A stretch of DNA of 64,000 bases, taken from assembly GCF_019243775.1 (NCBI RefSeq), contig NZ_CP069157.1, positions 1,674,001 through 1,738,000 on the forward strand, read 5' to 3'. The notes beneath the pieces are model-generated. The model saw only the letters and a list, made by a program, of their open reading frames with translations. It was not told the DNA's origin and did no database searches. Within the stretch, counting starts at the first letter, position 1. The number at the start of each line of letters is the position of its first letter. Shown one piece after another: positions 55,728 to 64,000 of this stretch. Origin of the DNA: Morganella morganii (GTDB taxonomy: Bacteria; Pseudomonadota; Gammaproteobacteria; Enterobacterales; Enterobacteriaceae). Position numbers and translations under genes: made by a program.

Positions 55728-56375
55728 GTGGGCAACACTTTGCTGGATTTTTCCGGTTATTTAAAATTTTTTGTCGGCTTATTTGCCTTAGTCAACCCGG
55801 TCGGTATTCTGCCGGTCTTTATGAGCATGACAAATTATCAGACTGCCGCAGTGCGCAATAAGACCAACATGATTGCGAACTTTTCGGTGGCCGTGATTTT
55901 GTGCACATCACTTCTGGTCGGCGATAAGATCCTCATTATGTTCGGTATTTCCATCGAATCTTTCCGGATAGCAGGGGGGACACTGATTGTCCTCATCGCC
56001 ATGTCCATGATCAGCGGTAAGCTGGGGGAAGATAAGCAGAACAAACAGGAACAGTCGGAAACGGCTATCCGCGACAATATCGGTGTGGTGCCGCTGGCAC
56101 TGCCGCTGATGGCGGGGCCGGGGGCTATCAGTTCCTGTGTGGTCTGGAGTGCCCGCTGGCAGGGCTGGCAGAACTTTTTCGGACTGGCGCTGACCAGCAT
56201 CGTGTTCGCGTTCTGTTGCTGGCTGTTGTTCCGCTCTGCAGGACTGTGGGTGAAATACCTCGGACAAACCGGTATCAACGTTGTGACCCGTATTATGGGT
56301 CTGATGCTGATGTCATTAGGTATTGAGCTGATCATTACCGGCATGAAAATGAGTTTCCCGGGATTATTGTCATAA
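55728..56375 (+). CDS. ychE: MarC family membrane protein YchE
   Basis: The GTG at 55728 has TTGAGGAT upstream. The 215-residue protein has six membrane segments and the MarC/UPF0056 pattern FVGLFALVNPVGILPVFMSMT, VPLALPLMAGPGAISSCVV and a C-terminal RIMGLMLMSLGIELIITG. The function of the family is unknown; it was once linked wrongly to multiple antibiotic resistance. The position after adhE is as in E. coli, where oppA follows directly; here a five-gene ABC operon intervenes. Confidence 0.93.
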   Translation: MGNTLLDFSGYLKFFVGLFALVNPVGILPVFMSMTNYQTAAVRNKTNMIANFSVAVILCTSLLVGDKILIMFGISIESFRIAGGTLIVLIAMSMISGKLGEDKQNKQEQSETAIRDNIGVVPLALPLMAGPGAISSCVVWSARWQGWQNFFGLALTSIVFAFCCWLLFRSAGLWVKYLGQTGINVVTRIMGLMLMSLGIELIITGMKMSFPGLLS

Positions 56376-56398
56376 TCACGCAGTTCATTATTATCAGA

Positions 56399-56422
56399 AC
56401 GGGGCCATCGGCCCCGTTTTTA
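56399..56422. terminator. Terminator between ychE and the ABC operon
   Basis: ACGGGGCC-ATC-GGCCCCGT with a T-run on the plus strand, between convergent transcription units. Confidence 0.85.
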
Positions 56423-56441
56423 CACCTCGTTTTTATATCTC

Positions 56442-57167
56442 TCAGTTATCCATCCGGTGGTCGCCGCGCAGCAGGGCGGCGCGATCAAATTCCCGTTCAA
56501 TTTTCCCGTTCGCCATAAATGCCGCCCGGTCTGACATATGCGCCACCACATCCGCATCGTGACTGACCAGCAGATAGGTCATGCCGTGGGCGGTTTTCAG
56601 ATGATTAAGCAGATTGAGAATTTCCGCCTGCACAGACATATCAAGCGCGGATGTTGGTTCATCGAGTAACAGGATCTGCGGGTGCAGCATCAGGGCACGG
56701 GCAATAGCAATGCGCTGGCGCTGCCCGCCGGAGAGCTGATGCGGATAACGCTGTGCCACATCCGGCGGCAGCCCGACAGATACAATGGCCTCTGCCACCC
56801 GGTTGCCGATGTCATTTTCGCGGTGAATGCGTAACGGTTCTGAAAGTGCCCGGTGAATAGTATGGAAAGGATGCAGAGACGCATAAGGATCCTGAAAGAC
56901 CATCTGCACATTGCGGCGCAAAGCCCCCTGATAACGCTGACCGGGGTGGATATGTTGTGACAGCAGCTGTACGCCGCCCAGCCATTCCCGCTGCAACCCG
57001 GCAATCACCCGCAAAATAGTGGATTTTCCGCAGCCGGACTCACCGATAAGACTGAACGTCTCTCCGGCATTAAGATGAAAACCGGCCTGACAAACAACCT
57101 GCCGCTGCCCGAAGCTGACGGAAAGATTATTAACTTCAATAATCGGTGCTGAATTATTTTCCGGCAT
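56442..57167 (-). CDS. Peptide/nickel-type ABC transporter ATPase (second)
   Basis: The 241-residue ATPase has Walker A GESGCGKST (about residue 39), signature LSGGQRQRIAIARAL and Walker B ILLLDEPTSALD. It lacks the C-terminal extension of OppF and DppF (about 320-330 residues) and is nearer the length of NikE or YejF-type halves. The start overlaps the previous gene by 14 bp, and it is the last gene of the five-gene operon. With its partner it would power import of a peptide, nickel chelate or similar solute. Confidence 0.9.
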   Translation of the reverse strand: MPENNSAPIIEVNNLSVSFGQRQVVCQAGFHLNAGETFSLIGESGCGKSTILRVIAGLQREWLGGVQLLSQHIHPGQRYQGALRRNVQMVFQDPYASLHPFHTIHRALSEPLRIHRENDIGNRVAEAIVSVGLPPDVAQRYPHQLSGGQRQRIAIARALMLHPQILLLDEPTSALDMSVQAEILNLLNHLKTAHGMTYLLVSHDADVVAHMSDRAAFMANGKIEREFDRAALLRGDHRMDN

Positions 57168-58002
57168 GATGTATCTCCTGAGTCAGTGACGCCTGCAGGG
57201 CGGTGCGATCCAATACCGGCAAATCGGTGCCGTACGTCTGTGCATCCGGGCGGCAGGTCCACAATGTGCGGGTGTAAGGATGCGTTGCCTGCGGCAGTTG
57301 TGCGGCGGGCAGTTCATCCACCTGCTGACCCTGATACATCACCATTACGCGCTGACAATGAGCTGCCACCAGCGGCAAATCATGACTTATCAGCAGCAAC
57401 CCCATGCGGCGCTCCTCACACTGGCTGACAATCAGCTCCAGAATCTGGTGGCGCAGCCGGGCATCCAGGGCGGAAGTTGGTTCGTCGGCAATTAAGACTG
57501 ACGGGTTGTTGATCAGAGCAATCGCAATCATGGCTCGCTGTCCCATACCGCCGGAAAGCTGCCCCGGATAGCGGGAGAGCGCCTGTTCTGATAACCCGGC
57601 GGCACGGGCCATTTCAAAAACACGGTCGCGGCGGTCTGATTTGTTCAGTGTCTGGTGGCGCAGCAGGGATTCCTCAATTTGCTGATACAGATTTCTGACC
57701 GGATTCAGCGCATAGCGCGGATCCTGCATGATCATGGCAATGTCATTGCCGCGCAGTGCCGCCCACTGTTTTTCCCGCAGAGACAGCAGGGAGGTCTGAC
57801 CGAATGTCAGTGTATCCGCACTGACAATCCCGGGTTTGCGCACCAGCCCCATCAGCGCCCTGGCGGTCATGGATTTGCCGGAACCGGACTCCCCGACCAG
57901 CGCCAGCCGTTCCTGTCCCAGGGTAAAGGAGACATTTTTCACCACTTGTGCGCGGGGGTAATCCACACACAAATTACGGACACAAATAAGCGGCTCAGTC
58001 AT
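57154..58002 (-). CDS. Peptide/nickel-type ABC transporter ATPase (first)
   Basis: The ATG at 58002 gives MTEPLICVRNLCVDYPRAQV; 20 more codons are open inside the permease gene. The 282-residue ATPase has Walker A GESGSGKSM (about residue 37), the family block MIMQDPRYALNPVR, signature LSGGMGQRAMIAIAL and Walker B VLIADEPTSALD. The C-terminal part THPYTRTLWTCRPDAQ is a shortened version of the oligopeptide/dipeptide ABC tail. It overlaps both neighbours (8 and 14 bp), so the cluster is tightly coupled. Confidence 0.9.
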   Translation of the reverse strand: MTEPLICVRNLCVDYPRAQVVKNVSFTLGQERLALVGESGSGKSMTARALMGLVRKPGIVSADTLTFGQTSLLSLREKQWAALRGNDIAMIMQDPRYALNPVRNLYQQIEESLLRHQTLNKSDRRDRVFEMARAAGLSEQALSRYPGQLSGGMGQRAMIAIALINNPSVLIADEPTSALDARLRHQILELIVSQCEERRMGLLLISHDLPLVAAHCQRVMVMYQGQQVDELPAAQLPQATHPYTRTLWTCRPDAQTYGTDLPVLDRTALQASLTQEIHHAGK

Positions 58003-58819
58003 GTTGCGGCTCCATAATATCCCGTAAACCATCACCCAGAAGATTGAATGCCATACCGGCAATCAGAATGGCCGCGCCGGGAACGGCGGCTATCCACCAC
58101 TGGTCAAAAATAACCTGCATACCATCAGCAATCATGGCTCCCCATTCCGCCATCGGCGGTTGTGCGCCCAGCCCGAGGAAACCCAGACCGGCGGCCGCCA
58201 GGATAATGGTGGCGAGATCCAGTGCCAGCCGGACAATAGCTGACGGCAGACAGAGCGGCAGAATGTGTCCCCACAGCAGACGCAGACCACGGATCCCCAG
58301 CATTTCCGCACTGGCCAGATAATCACTGTTGCGCAGATGGCGGATTTCACTGCGTGCCTGGCGGGCATAGGCGGGCCACGAGGTCAGGGCGAGAGCCAGT
58401 GCGCCGTTAATCAGCCCCGGGCCGAGAATAGCAACAAAGGCAAACGCGAGGATCAGGCGCGGCATCGACATGACAATATCGGTAAAGCGCATCAGAATCG
58501 TTTCCACCCAGCGGCCGTAAAATCCGGCCAGAATGCCGATCAATAACCCGGCGGGCAGGGTGATTGCTGCGACCAGTGCAACCAGACCAAACATCGGGCG
58601 GGTGCCGTAGATCAGGCGGGAGAGCACATCACGTCCGTAGCTGTCCGTTCCGAGCCAGTGTTGAGCATCCGGTGCCAGCAGGCGTTGTGCCGGGTTTTGC
58701 AGTACCGGGTCATAAGGGGCGAGCCACGGCGCAAACAACGCCACCAGCAGCAGAAACAGAATAATCAGGGTGCCCGTCAGCGCGGACGGGGAACGGCGGA
58801 TTTTCGGCAGTAATGTCAT
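57995..58819 (-). CDS. ABC transporter permease, DppC/NikC-like
   Basis: The 274-residue membrane protein has about six helices and the binding-protein-dependent permease loop in the region SEMLGIRGLRLLWGHILPLC (EAA motif about residues 168-190). An early stretch, LAPYDPVLQNPAQRLLAPDA and then HWLGTDSYGRDVLSRLIYG, is typical of DppC/NikC. It pairs with the upstream permease; the ATGA overlap joins the two genes. Confidence 0.9.
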   Translation of the reverse strand: MTLLPKIRRSPSALTGTLIILFLLLVALFAPWLAPYDPVLQNPAQRLLAPDAQHWLGTDSYGRDVLSRLIYGTRPMFGLVALVAAITLPAGLLIGILAGFYGRWVETILMRFTDIVMSMPRLILAFAFVAILGPGLINGALALALTSWPAYARQARSEIRHLRNSDYLASAEMLGIRGLRLLWGHILPLCLPSAIVRLALDLATIILAAAGLGFLGLGAQPPMAEWGAMIADGMQVIFDQWWIAAVPGAAILIAGMAFNLLGDGLRDIMEPQHD

Positions 58820-59862
58820 GATTTCACCCGCGGATCCGTTAAACGCACAATCATATCTGTCACGTTATTAATAAAGATAAAGCAGATACCGATCACCAGG
58901 GTCCCGCCCATTACGGCGGTGGTATCCCCGGCAAATAAGGCGGCGGTCAGGTAACGGCCGATGCCGGGCCAGGAAAAGACCGTTTCGGTCAGTACCGCGC
59001 CCTCCAGCATCCCTGTATAGGCAAGGGCAATCACTGTGATCAGCGTCCCCCGGATATTCGGCAGCACATGACGGAACAGTACCTGCATGTCGGTATTGCC
59101 TTTGGCGCGGGCCAGCGTGACATACTCTTTATTCATTTCACTCAGACAGGCGGCGCGCGTCAGCCGGGTGATCCCCGCCAGGCAAAAATAGGCCAGTAAC
59201 GACACCGGCAGGATCAGGTGTGCCACCGCATTGGTAAATGCGCCGGGGTCATCGGACAACCAGGTGTCGATCAGCACAAAACCGGTTTTCGCCTCGACGG
59301 TATACTGGTAGATATCATCCAGCCGCCCCGGGCCGGGGCTCCATTGCAGCGTGGCGTAGAACAGCAGCAGCATCAGCAGTCCCAGCCAGAAAACCGGTAC
59401 TGAGTTGCCAAGGAGTGTCAGGGTGCGGATGATAAAATCAAATGGTGTTCCGGCATAACGGGCGCATAACACGCCGCAGAGAATGCCGAGCGAAGCGCCG
59501 ATCAACAGTGAGAGCGTCGCCAGTTCAATGGTCGCGGGCAGGGTGGTCAGCACGCCGTCGAGCACCGGCTGTCCCATAGAGGAGGCCATGCCGAGATCGC
59601 CGTGCAGCAGACGCTCTGCATAATGCCAGAACTGAATATAGACGGGTTGATCGAGCCCCAGCTCCAGCCGTACCTGCTCATAGGTCTCATGGCTGGCGTG
59701 ATCGCCGACAATCTGTAATACCCGGTCAACCGGTGAGAGTGCCGACAATGCAAAGGTGATCACCAGTAATCCGAGCAGTGTCAGCGCAAGGGTAAAAATA
59801 CCCTGAAGCGTCACACGCAGCGTATGGCGAAACAGTGTTCCGGCAGGGGAAATATCGGACAT
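58816..59862 (-). CDS. ABC transporter permease, DppB/NikB-like
   Basis: The ATG at 59862 has CAGGAAC upstream and gives MSDISPAGTLFRHTLRVTLQ; an upstream in-frame ATG lacks a ribosome binding site. The 348-residue protein has six helices with the EAA loop in TLARAKGNTDMQVLFRHVLP (about 258-277) and the DppB-type block DRVLQIVGDHASHETYEQVR, then LGLDQP. The order binding protein, DppB-like, DppC-like, two ATPases is the standard one for this transporter class. Confidence 0.9.
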   Translation of the reverse strand: MSDISPAGTLFRHTLRVTLQGIFTLALTLLGLLVITFALSALSPVDRVLQIVGDHASHETYEQVRLELGLDQPVYIQFWHYAERLLHGDLGMASSMGQPVLDGVLTTLPATIELATLSLLIGASLGILCGVLCARYAGTPFDFIIRTLTLLGNSVPVFWLGLLMLLLFYATLQWSPGPGRLDDIYQYTVEAKTGFVLIDTWLSDDPGAFTNAVAHLILPVSLLAYFCLAGITRLTRAACLSEMNKEYVTLARAKGNTDMQVLFRHVLPNIRGTLITVIALAYTGMLEGAVLTETVFSWPGIGRYLTAALFAGDTTAVMGGTLVIGICFIFINNVTDMIVRLTDPRVKS

Positions 59863-59895
59863 ACAGCAGTTCCTGAATAAAAACAAAACACACAA

Positions 59896-59920
59896 ACCCC
59901 GTCAGCGATACTGACGGGGT
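59896..59920. other. Hairpin between binding-protein gene and permease genes
   Basis: ACCCCGTCAG (59896-59905) pairs perfectly with CTGACGGGGT (59911-59920). Hairpins here commonly protect the binding-protein message and reduce read-through to the permeases. The T content after it on the minus strand is moderate. Confidence 0.65.
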
Positions 59921-59941
59921 GATAACCGGAAAATCAGCAGA

Positions 59942-61510
59942 TTATTTGGTGACTCTGTCGTAATACACCATGTCAGCGTTCAGTCCCTGCTGATAGCCTT
60001 TCACATTGTCACGCAGTACCACCTGGTTTTGTCCCTGTGCCATAAAGACATACGGAGAACTGCGCTGTAATTCTTCCTGCATGGCGGTATACATTTGCGC
60101 ACGTTTGGCTTTATCCGGCTCAGCGACCGCTTTCAGCGTGGTTTGTGATAACTGAGGAATATCCCAGCCGTTCAGCCACGCAACAGTGCTGCTCTTGCCG
60201 TCATTAAAGGCGAAGGCGCTGGCATTGGAATGGGCATCAAAATAGTCCGGGATCCAGAAACGGATGGCCGCCTGATGCTGGCGTGACCGTACGCGGGAAT
60301 AGACCTGGCTGCCCGCCGCCGGTAATAATTCCACTTTGATACCGCCTTGCGCAAAACTGGCCTGAAGTGATTGAGCTATAGTGATATACGGTGGCTTGTT
60401 TTCCACATCGAGGGTGAAATGGGCATCTTTAATCCCGGCGTTTGCCAGAATCTCTTTGGCTTTGGCCGGATCAAATTTATACGGGTTATTTTCCAGCGCG
60501 CCCGGTAAACCGACCGGCAGGAAGCTCTGATGAATAAAATACTGGCCTTTCAGTAGATCGCGGGTAATGCCTTCATAATCCACCAGATAACGGGCCGCTT
60601 CCCACAATGCCGGGTTTTTCAGCAGCGGATTGGCACTGTTGCCGGTGTTGAACGCCATATAATCCTGCTCGGCGGACGGAATATTTTCCACTCGTACCCC
60701 GGCGCTGTTTTTCAGTGCCGCAGTCTGGTCAGCACCCAGTTCACGGGCAATATCCGCATCACCCTGCTGAATCAGCAGACGGCGGGAAGCCGGATCCGGC
60801 ACGTTTTTAATAATAATGGACGGGATTTTCGCCTCGCCGGTGGAGACATGCGGGTTAGCGGCCATCACAATCGCCTGGTTTGGCTGATAGACCTTCAGGG
60901 AATAAGCACCGCTGCCGGCAGAATGCATTTTCAGCCAGGCATTACCGAAGTCATTATTTTTAATATTCGGTGTCACCAGTTTTTCGTCCACCACTGAGGC
61001 TATCGGGGTGGACAACAGATTCAGTGCCACATCCGGGCTGATATCCGCACTCCATTTTATTTTCAGGGTGCGGTCGCCGGTTTTTTCAAACTGCTGCGCG
61101 ATATTCTCTTTATTCCAGCCAAGAATATTGAGAATAAACGCAGGCGATTTATTCATGACCACAGCGCGCTGGTAAGAGAAGATAATATCTTCCGGGCGTA
61201 CCGGGTTGCCGGAGGCAAATTTTGCATTCTCTTTAATCCGGACGGTCAGGGTTTTATTGGTGGCATCGGCCTGCCAGTCTTCCAGCAGGATAGCGTCAAG
61301 CTGCTCCGGATTATCACGGTTCGGCTGTACCAGGCGCTGATATAAGCTGGGAACGGTCTGGATACTGGACAGTTCATTACTTTCTGCCGGATCCAGACTG
61401 ACAATATCATCCAGGCTCTGGACAACAATTAAGGTATTCGGTGGTGTGGCGGCAAATGCGGAGACGGAAAAGAGCAGAGCCAGTGACGCTGCCGGATATG
61501 TTTTTTTCAT
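59942..61510 (-). CDS. ABC transporter substrate-binding protein (SBP_bac_5)
   Basis: The ATG at 61510 has AGGGGAA upstream and gives a signal peptide MKKTYPAASLALLFSVSAFA cleaved near residue 20. The 522-residue protein belongs to the peptide/nickel-binding family: LIVVQSLDDIVSLDPAESNE at the start, then RPEDIIFSYQRAVV and IRFWIPDYFDAHSNASAFAF. It is only distantly like OppA and MppA, and closer to DppA-type proteins of other proteobacteria. The ligand (peptide, opine or metal chelate) cannot be told from sequence. It heads the operon. Confidence 0.88.
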   Translation of the reverse strand: MKKTYPAASLALLFSVSAFAATPPNTLIVVQSLDDIVSLDPAESNELSSIQTVPSLYQRLVQPNRDNPEQLDAILLEDWQADATNKTLTVRIKENAKFASGNPVRPEDIIFSYQRAVVMNKSPAFILNILGWNKENIAQQFEKTGDRTLKIKWSADISPDVALNLLSTPIASVVDEKLVTPNIKNNDFGNAWLKMHSAGSGAYSLKVYQPNQAIVMAANPHVSTGEAKIPSIIIKNVPDPASRRLLIQQGDADIARELGADQTAALKNSAGVRVENIPSAEQDYMAFNTGNSANPLLKNPALWEAARYLVDYEGITRDLLKGQYFIHQSFLPVGLPGALENNPYKFDPAKAKEILANAGIKDAHFTLDVENKPPYITIAQSLQASFAQGGIKVELLPAAGSQVYSRVRSRQHQAAIRFWIPDYFDAHSNASAFAFNDGKSSTVAWLNGWDIPQLSQTTLKAVAEPDKAKRAQMYTAMQEELQRSSPYVFMAQGQNQVVLRDNVKGYQQGLNADMVYYDRVTK

Positions 61511-62253
61511 ATATTTCCCCTGAAACGCGGTGTTATTGATTTTTTGTAATACTGACACGTTAAAAAAAAACGGCGCTGTTTTGCAAAGTCTGTTACGTGC
61601 TTGTTTATAACTTTTCGTTATAGCCGAAATTAATCATAGTCTGAAATTGCTGACCGGGAGATTTCACCGGCAAAAAAAGCGGAAAAACAGCTGCAATATA
61701 ACAACAAGTTATCAGCCCATAAAAAATAACACTAAAAATGGCGCTGTATGAGCGGAGACAGTAACCCGTACTGTTCAGTAATAAACGGGTATAACAGATA
61801 AAGGTGGTTAAATAAACAACAGAAACTATATTTGCTGTCAATCCATTATTTTCAGCGCTCACCAGATTGATATTTCAGTGAAATTTTTTACTTTACTCTT
61901 TTTATTTACAGTTGTTTTTTAAGTGGTTGTTAATATTTAATCAGTTAAAACTGTGATAGAGGCAGGGTTTTTATCTGGAAAAATTGCTTTTTGTTAATTA
62001 AATGTTTACTTTTTTATCCGGGCTGAGCAAAACAGCCGGATCATAAGCAGTCTTGGGTTAATGTTTTATTTCAGCGGCAGAACGGCACTGTTTGCAGATA
62101 AAAACAATCACTGCCCCGGAAAATGCACATCAGGCCGGAAAACAGCACCGAAAAACAGGCTGATCCCGTCGCTGACGGCACTTATAAATAAAGCATTTGC
62201 GATTTTTTAATCACGTTGTTCATTTAACAGGTGTTATTCAGAAGGGACGGAAG
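61511..62253. promoter_or_regulatory. Divergent intergenic region between ABC operon and oppA
   Basis: About 740 bp without a supported gene; a minus-strand frame at 61605-61862 is AT-rich and has no ribosome binding site. TATAAC (61606-61611) and GTTATA (61617-61622) form a small dyad about 100 bp before the ABC operon. A hairpin ATCCGG..GCTG / CAGC..CCGGAT lies at about 62017-62042. The long interval suggests complex control of both divergent transporters. Confidence 0.45.
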
Positions 62254-63885
62254 ATGAAAAAACACACTATTGCTGTTTCCCTCACGCAGGCGCTGCTGCT
62301 GAGTGCACTCTCTTATTCCGCATGGGCGGCACAGGTTCCGCCGGGAACAAAGCTGGCGGAAAAACAGGTTATTGTTATCAATAACGGTACTGAACCGGTA
62401 TCACTTGATCCGCATAAAGTGGAAGGCGTGCCGGAATCCAACATTATTCTTAATCTGCTGGAAGGGCTGGTTTCCACTGACGGTGATGGTCATATCGTGC
62501 CCGGGGTGGCAGAGAGCTGGTCGTCCCCGGATAACCGCATCTGGACATTCACGCTGCGGCCGGATGCTAAGTGGAGTGACGGCTCGCCGGTGACCGCACA
62601 GGATTTTGTCTACAGCTGGCGGCGGCTGACTGACCCGAAAACCGCATCACCTTACGGCAGCTATCTGCATTATGCCTATGTCGAAAATGTGGATGATATT
62701 ATCAGCGGTAAAAAACCACCGGAAAGTCTCGGCGTCAAAGCGGTTGATGACAGAACCTTTCAGGTTCAGCTGACTCAGCCGGTGCCGTATTTCCCGGATA
62801 TGCTGAGCCATACCGCACTGAAGCCGGTACCGAAAGGGGCGATTGAACAATTTGGTGATAAATGGACATCCGCCGGAAAATTTACCGGTAACGGCGCATA
62901 TACCCTGTCTGCCTGGAATGTGAATGAACGGCTGGTGCTTAAACGCAACCCGAAATACTGGAATGATAAAGATACCGTGATTGAACAGGCGACATTCCTG
63001 CCGCTCCAGTCAGAAACCAGTGATATTAACCGCTACCGCGCCGGTGAAATAGATGTCACCAACAGTTCGGTTCCGCCGGTTCTGTTTGCCAAAATGAAAA
63101 AAGATATTCCGGCGCAGGTTCAGATTTCCCCGTATTTATGCACATTCTATTATGAAATAAATAATACCGCGGCACCGTTTACCGACCCGAAAGTACGCGA
63201 AGCCGTTAAACTGGGGCTGGATCGCGACATTATCACTCATAAAATCATGGGACAGGGACAAATTCCCGCTTACGGTTTTACCCCGCATTATATTAACGGC
63301 GGGCATTTCACCACACCGGAATGGGCATCCCTGACTCAGGAACAGCGCAATGAAAAAGGGCGCAAACTGCTGGAAGAAGCCGGTTACAGCGAAAAAAATC
63401 CGCTGACCTTTGAATTGCTCTATAACACGTCCGATCAGAATAAACAGCAGGCAATTGCCGCCGCCTCCATGTGGCAGAAAAATATCGGCGCGAAAGTGGT
63501 GCTGAAAAACCAGGAATGGAAAACCTCCAATCAGAATCGCCATGAAGGAAATTATCAGGTAGCCCGGGCGACCTGGTGCGCGGATTACAATGAGCCATCC
63601 TCGTTTCTGAACATTTTTCTGTCAGACAGCAGTAATAACACCAGTTTCTACCGGAATATTGCATTTGACAGTGCAATGCAGCGTGCTTTGCTGGCAACGG
63701 ATGAAAAAACACGTCAATCCGCTTACCAGGAGGCAGAAACTCAGTTAGATCAGGACTCTGCATTAATTCCTGTTTATTATCGCGTGAGTGTCCGGCTGAT
63801 AAAACCATCAGTCGGCGGAATTACCGGCAATGACCCGCTTGATTATATGGATATTAAGCGCTTATATATGGTAGAAACACATTAA
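62254..63885 (+). CDS. oppA: Oligopeptide-binding protein OppA
   Basis: The ATG at 62254 follows AGAAGGGACGGAAG and starts MKKHTIAVSLTQALLLSALS, a signal peptide cleaved near WAA/Q (residue 25); 19 upstream codons are open but unneeded. The 543-residue protein matches OppA: NNGTEPVSLDPHKVEGVPES, DGSPVTAQDFVYSWRRL, and CADYNEPSSFLNIF. OppA binds peptides of two to five residues and passes them to OppBCDF. The adhE-ychE-oppA neighbourhood fits. The next gene begins beyond the right edge. Confidence 0.94.
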   Translation: MKKHTIAVSLTQALLLSALSYSAWAAQVPPGTKLAEKQVIVINNGTEPVSLDPHKVEGVPESNIILNLLEGLVSTDGDGHIVPGVAESWSSPDNRIWTFTLRPDAKWSDGSPVTAQDFVYSWRRLTDPKTASPYGSYLHYAYVENVDDIISGKKPPESLGVKAVDDRTFQVQLTQPVPYFPDMLSHTALKPVPKGAIEQFGDKWTSAGKFTGNGAYTLSAWNVNERLVLKRNPKYWNDKDTVIEQATFLPLQSETSDINRYRAGEIDVTNSSVPPVLFAKMKKDIPAQVQISPYLCTFYYEINNTAAPFTDPKVREAVKLGLDRDIITHKIMGQGQIPAYGFTPHYINGGHFTTPEWASLTQEQRNEKGRKLLEEAGYSEKNPLTFELLYNTSDQNKQQAIAAASMWQKNIGAKVVLKNQEWKTSNQNRHEGNYQVARATWCADYNEPSSFLNIFLSDSSNNTSFYRNIAFDSAMQRALLATDEKTRQSAYQEAETQLDQDSALIPVYYRVSVRLIKPSVGGITGNDPLDYMDIKRLYMVETH

Positions 63886-64000
63886 TAATAAAAAATTTGC
63901 ACTCACAGAGTGCGAAAAAAATGAAGGTGCGGAAGTTAAAACGAAAAAGCACCTGATAAAAACGCAACAAACGCAAAACACATTCGTCAATGGGGAGTTT
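63886..64000 (+). promoter_or_regulatory. Probable leader of the next gene beyond the window
   Basis: A hairpin GCACTC (63899-63904) / GAGTGC (63908-63913) and a pairing AGGTGC / GCACCT (about 63925-63957) are followed by a CA-rich, unstructured stretch (AACAAACGCAAAACACA) and a ribosome binding site GGGGAG within the last bases. The next start codon must lie just past 64000. CA-rich leaders before opp genes are known targets of GcvB small RNA. Confidence 0.45.

Noticed and set aside
61605-61862. Minus-strand open frame of 85 codons upstream of the ABC operon
   Set aside because: No ribosome binding site, composition explained by AT richness, and it sits in the promoter region.

Overview
The window is about 64 kb of chromosome from a gamma-proteobacterium of the order Enterobacterales. 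Proteins such as AdhE, TyrR, FadR, SppA, AnsA, SelD, TopB, GalU and H-NS read as close relatives of the E. coli ones, but neighbourhoods are rearranged. Local gene blocks (psp-ycjXF-tyrR-tpx-mppA, zntB-fnrS-ttcA, yeaD-gapA-msrB-yeaC, ydjA-selD-topB, purU-ychJ-rssB-galU, hns-tdk-adhE-ychE-oppA), the moderate GC content and tandem MrpJ-like regulators fit the Morganellaceae, most likely Morganella or a close relative. The genus is an inference; no 16S rRNA or marker search was possible. No insertion sequence, prophage, integron or CRISPR array was seen.

Layout. 1-9.8 kb: end of the phage-shock operon (pspB' C D ycjX ycjF), the aromatic regulator tyrR, thiol peroxidase tpx, the periplasmic binding protein mppA, the zinc transporter zntB, an FNR-driven small RNA recognisable as FnrS, and tRNA thiolase ttcA. 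9.9-18.5 kb: the most accessory part, with two orphan MrpJ-type regulators, a 0.9 kb AT-rich stretch, an unknown protein, a lipoprotein overlapping a McbG/Qnr-like pentapeptide-repeat protein, another lipoprotein, a CYTH/class IV adenylate cyclase, a periplasmic HAD phosphatase, an ABC-F ATPase and a small membrane protein. 18.6-24.8 kb: efflux genes sotB and emrE, dsbB, nhaB, fadR and an alpha/beta hydrolase. 25.1-30 kb: D-alanine catabolism (dadA dadX) and a lone hypF. 30-42.9 kb: envelope and core metabolism genes (mipA, yiiX, yeaD, gapA, msrB, yeaC, pncA, ansA, sppA, ydjA, selD, topB, xthA). 43-55 kb: an AT-rich LysR-type regulator beside tRNA-Tyr, purU with a frameshift in an A8 tract, ychJ, rssB, a galU-ugd-epimerase nucleotide-sugar operon, hns, tdk and adhE. 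55-64 kb: ychE, an extra five-gene peptide/nickel-type ABC transporter operon, and oppA, with what looks like the leader of a further gene at the right edge.

Functional themes are anaerobic and fermentative adaptation (FnrS, AdhE, HypF), envelope stress and maintenance (Psp, SppA, MipA, DsbB), peptide and cell-wall peptide uptake (MppA, OppA, the extra ABC system), and nucleotide sugars for surface polysaccharide (GalU, Ugd, epimerase). The observations most worth a second look are the purU homopolymer frameshift, a 20-bp perfect inverted repeat in the adhE leader, a 30-bp perfect palindrome between adhE and ychE, palindromes upstream of sotB, and the lipoprotein/pentapeptide pair. No entirely new multi-gene system could be demonstrated from sequence alone.
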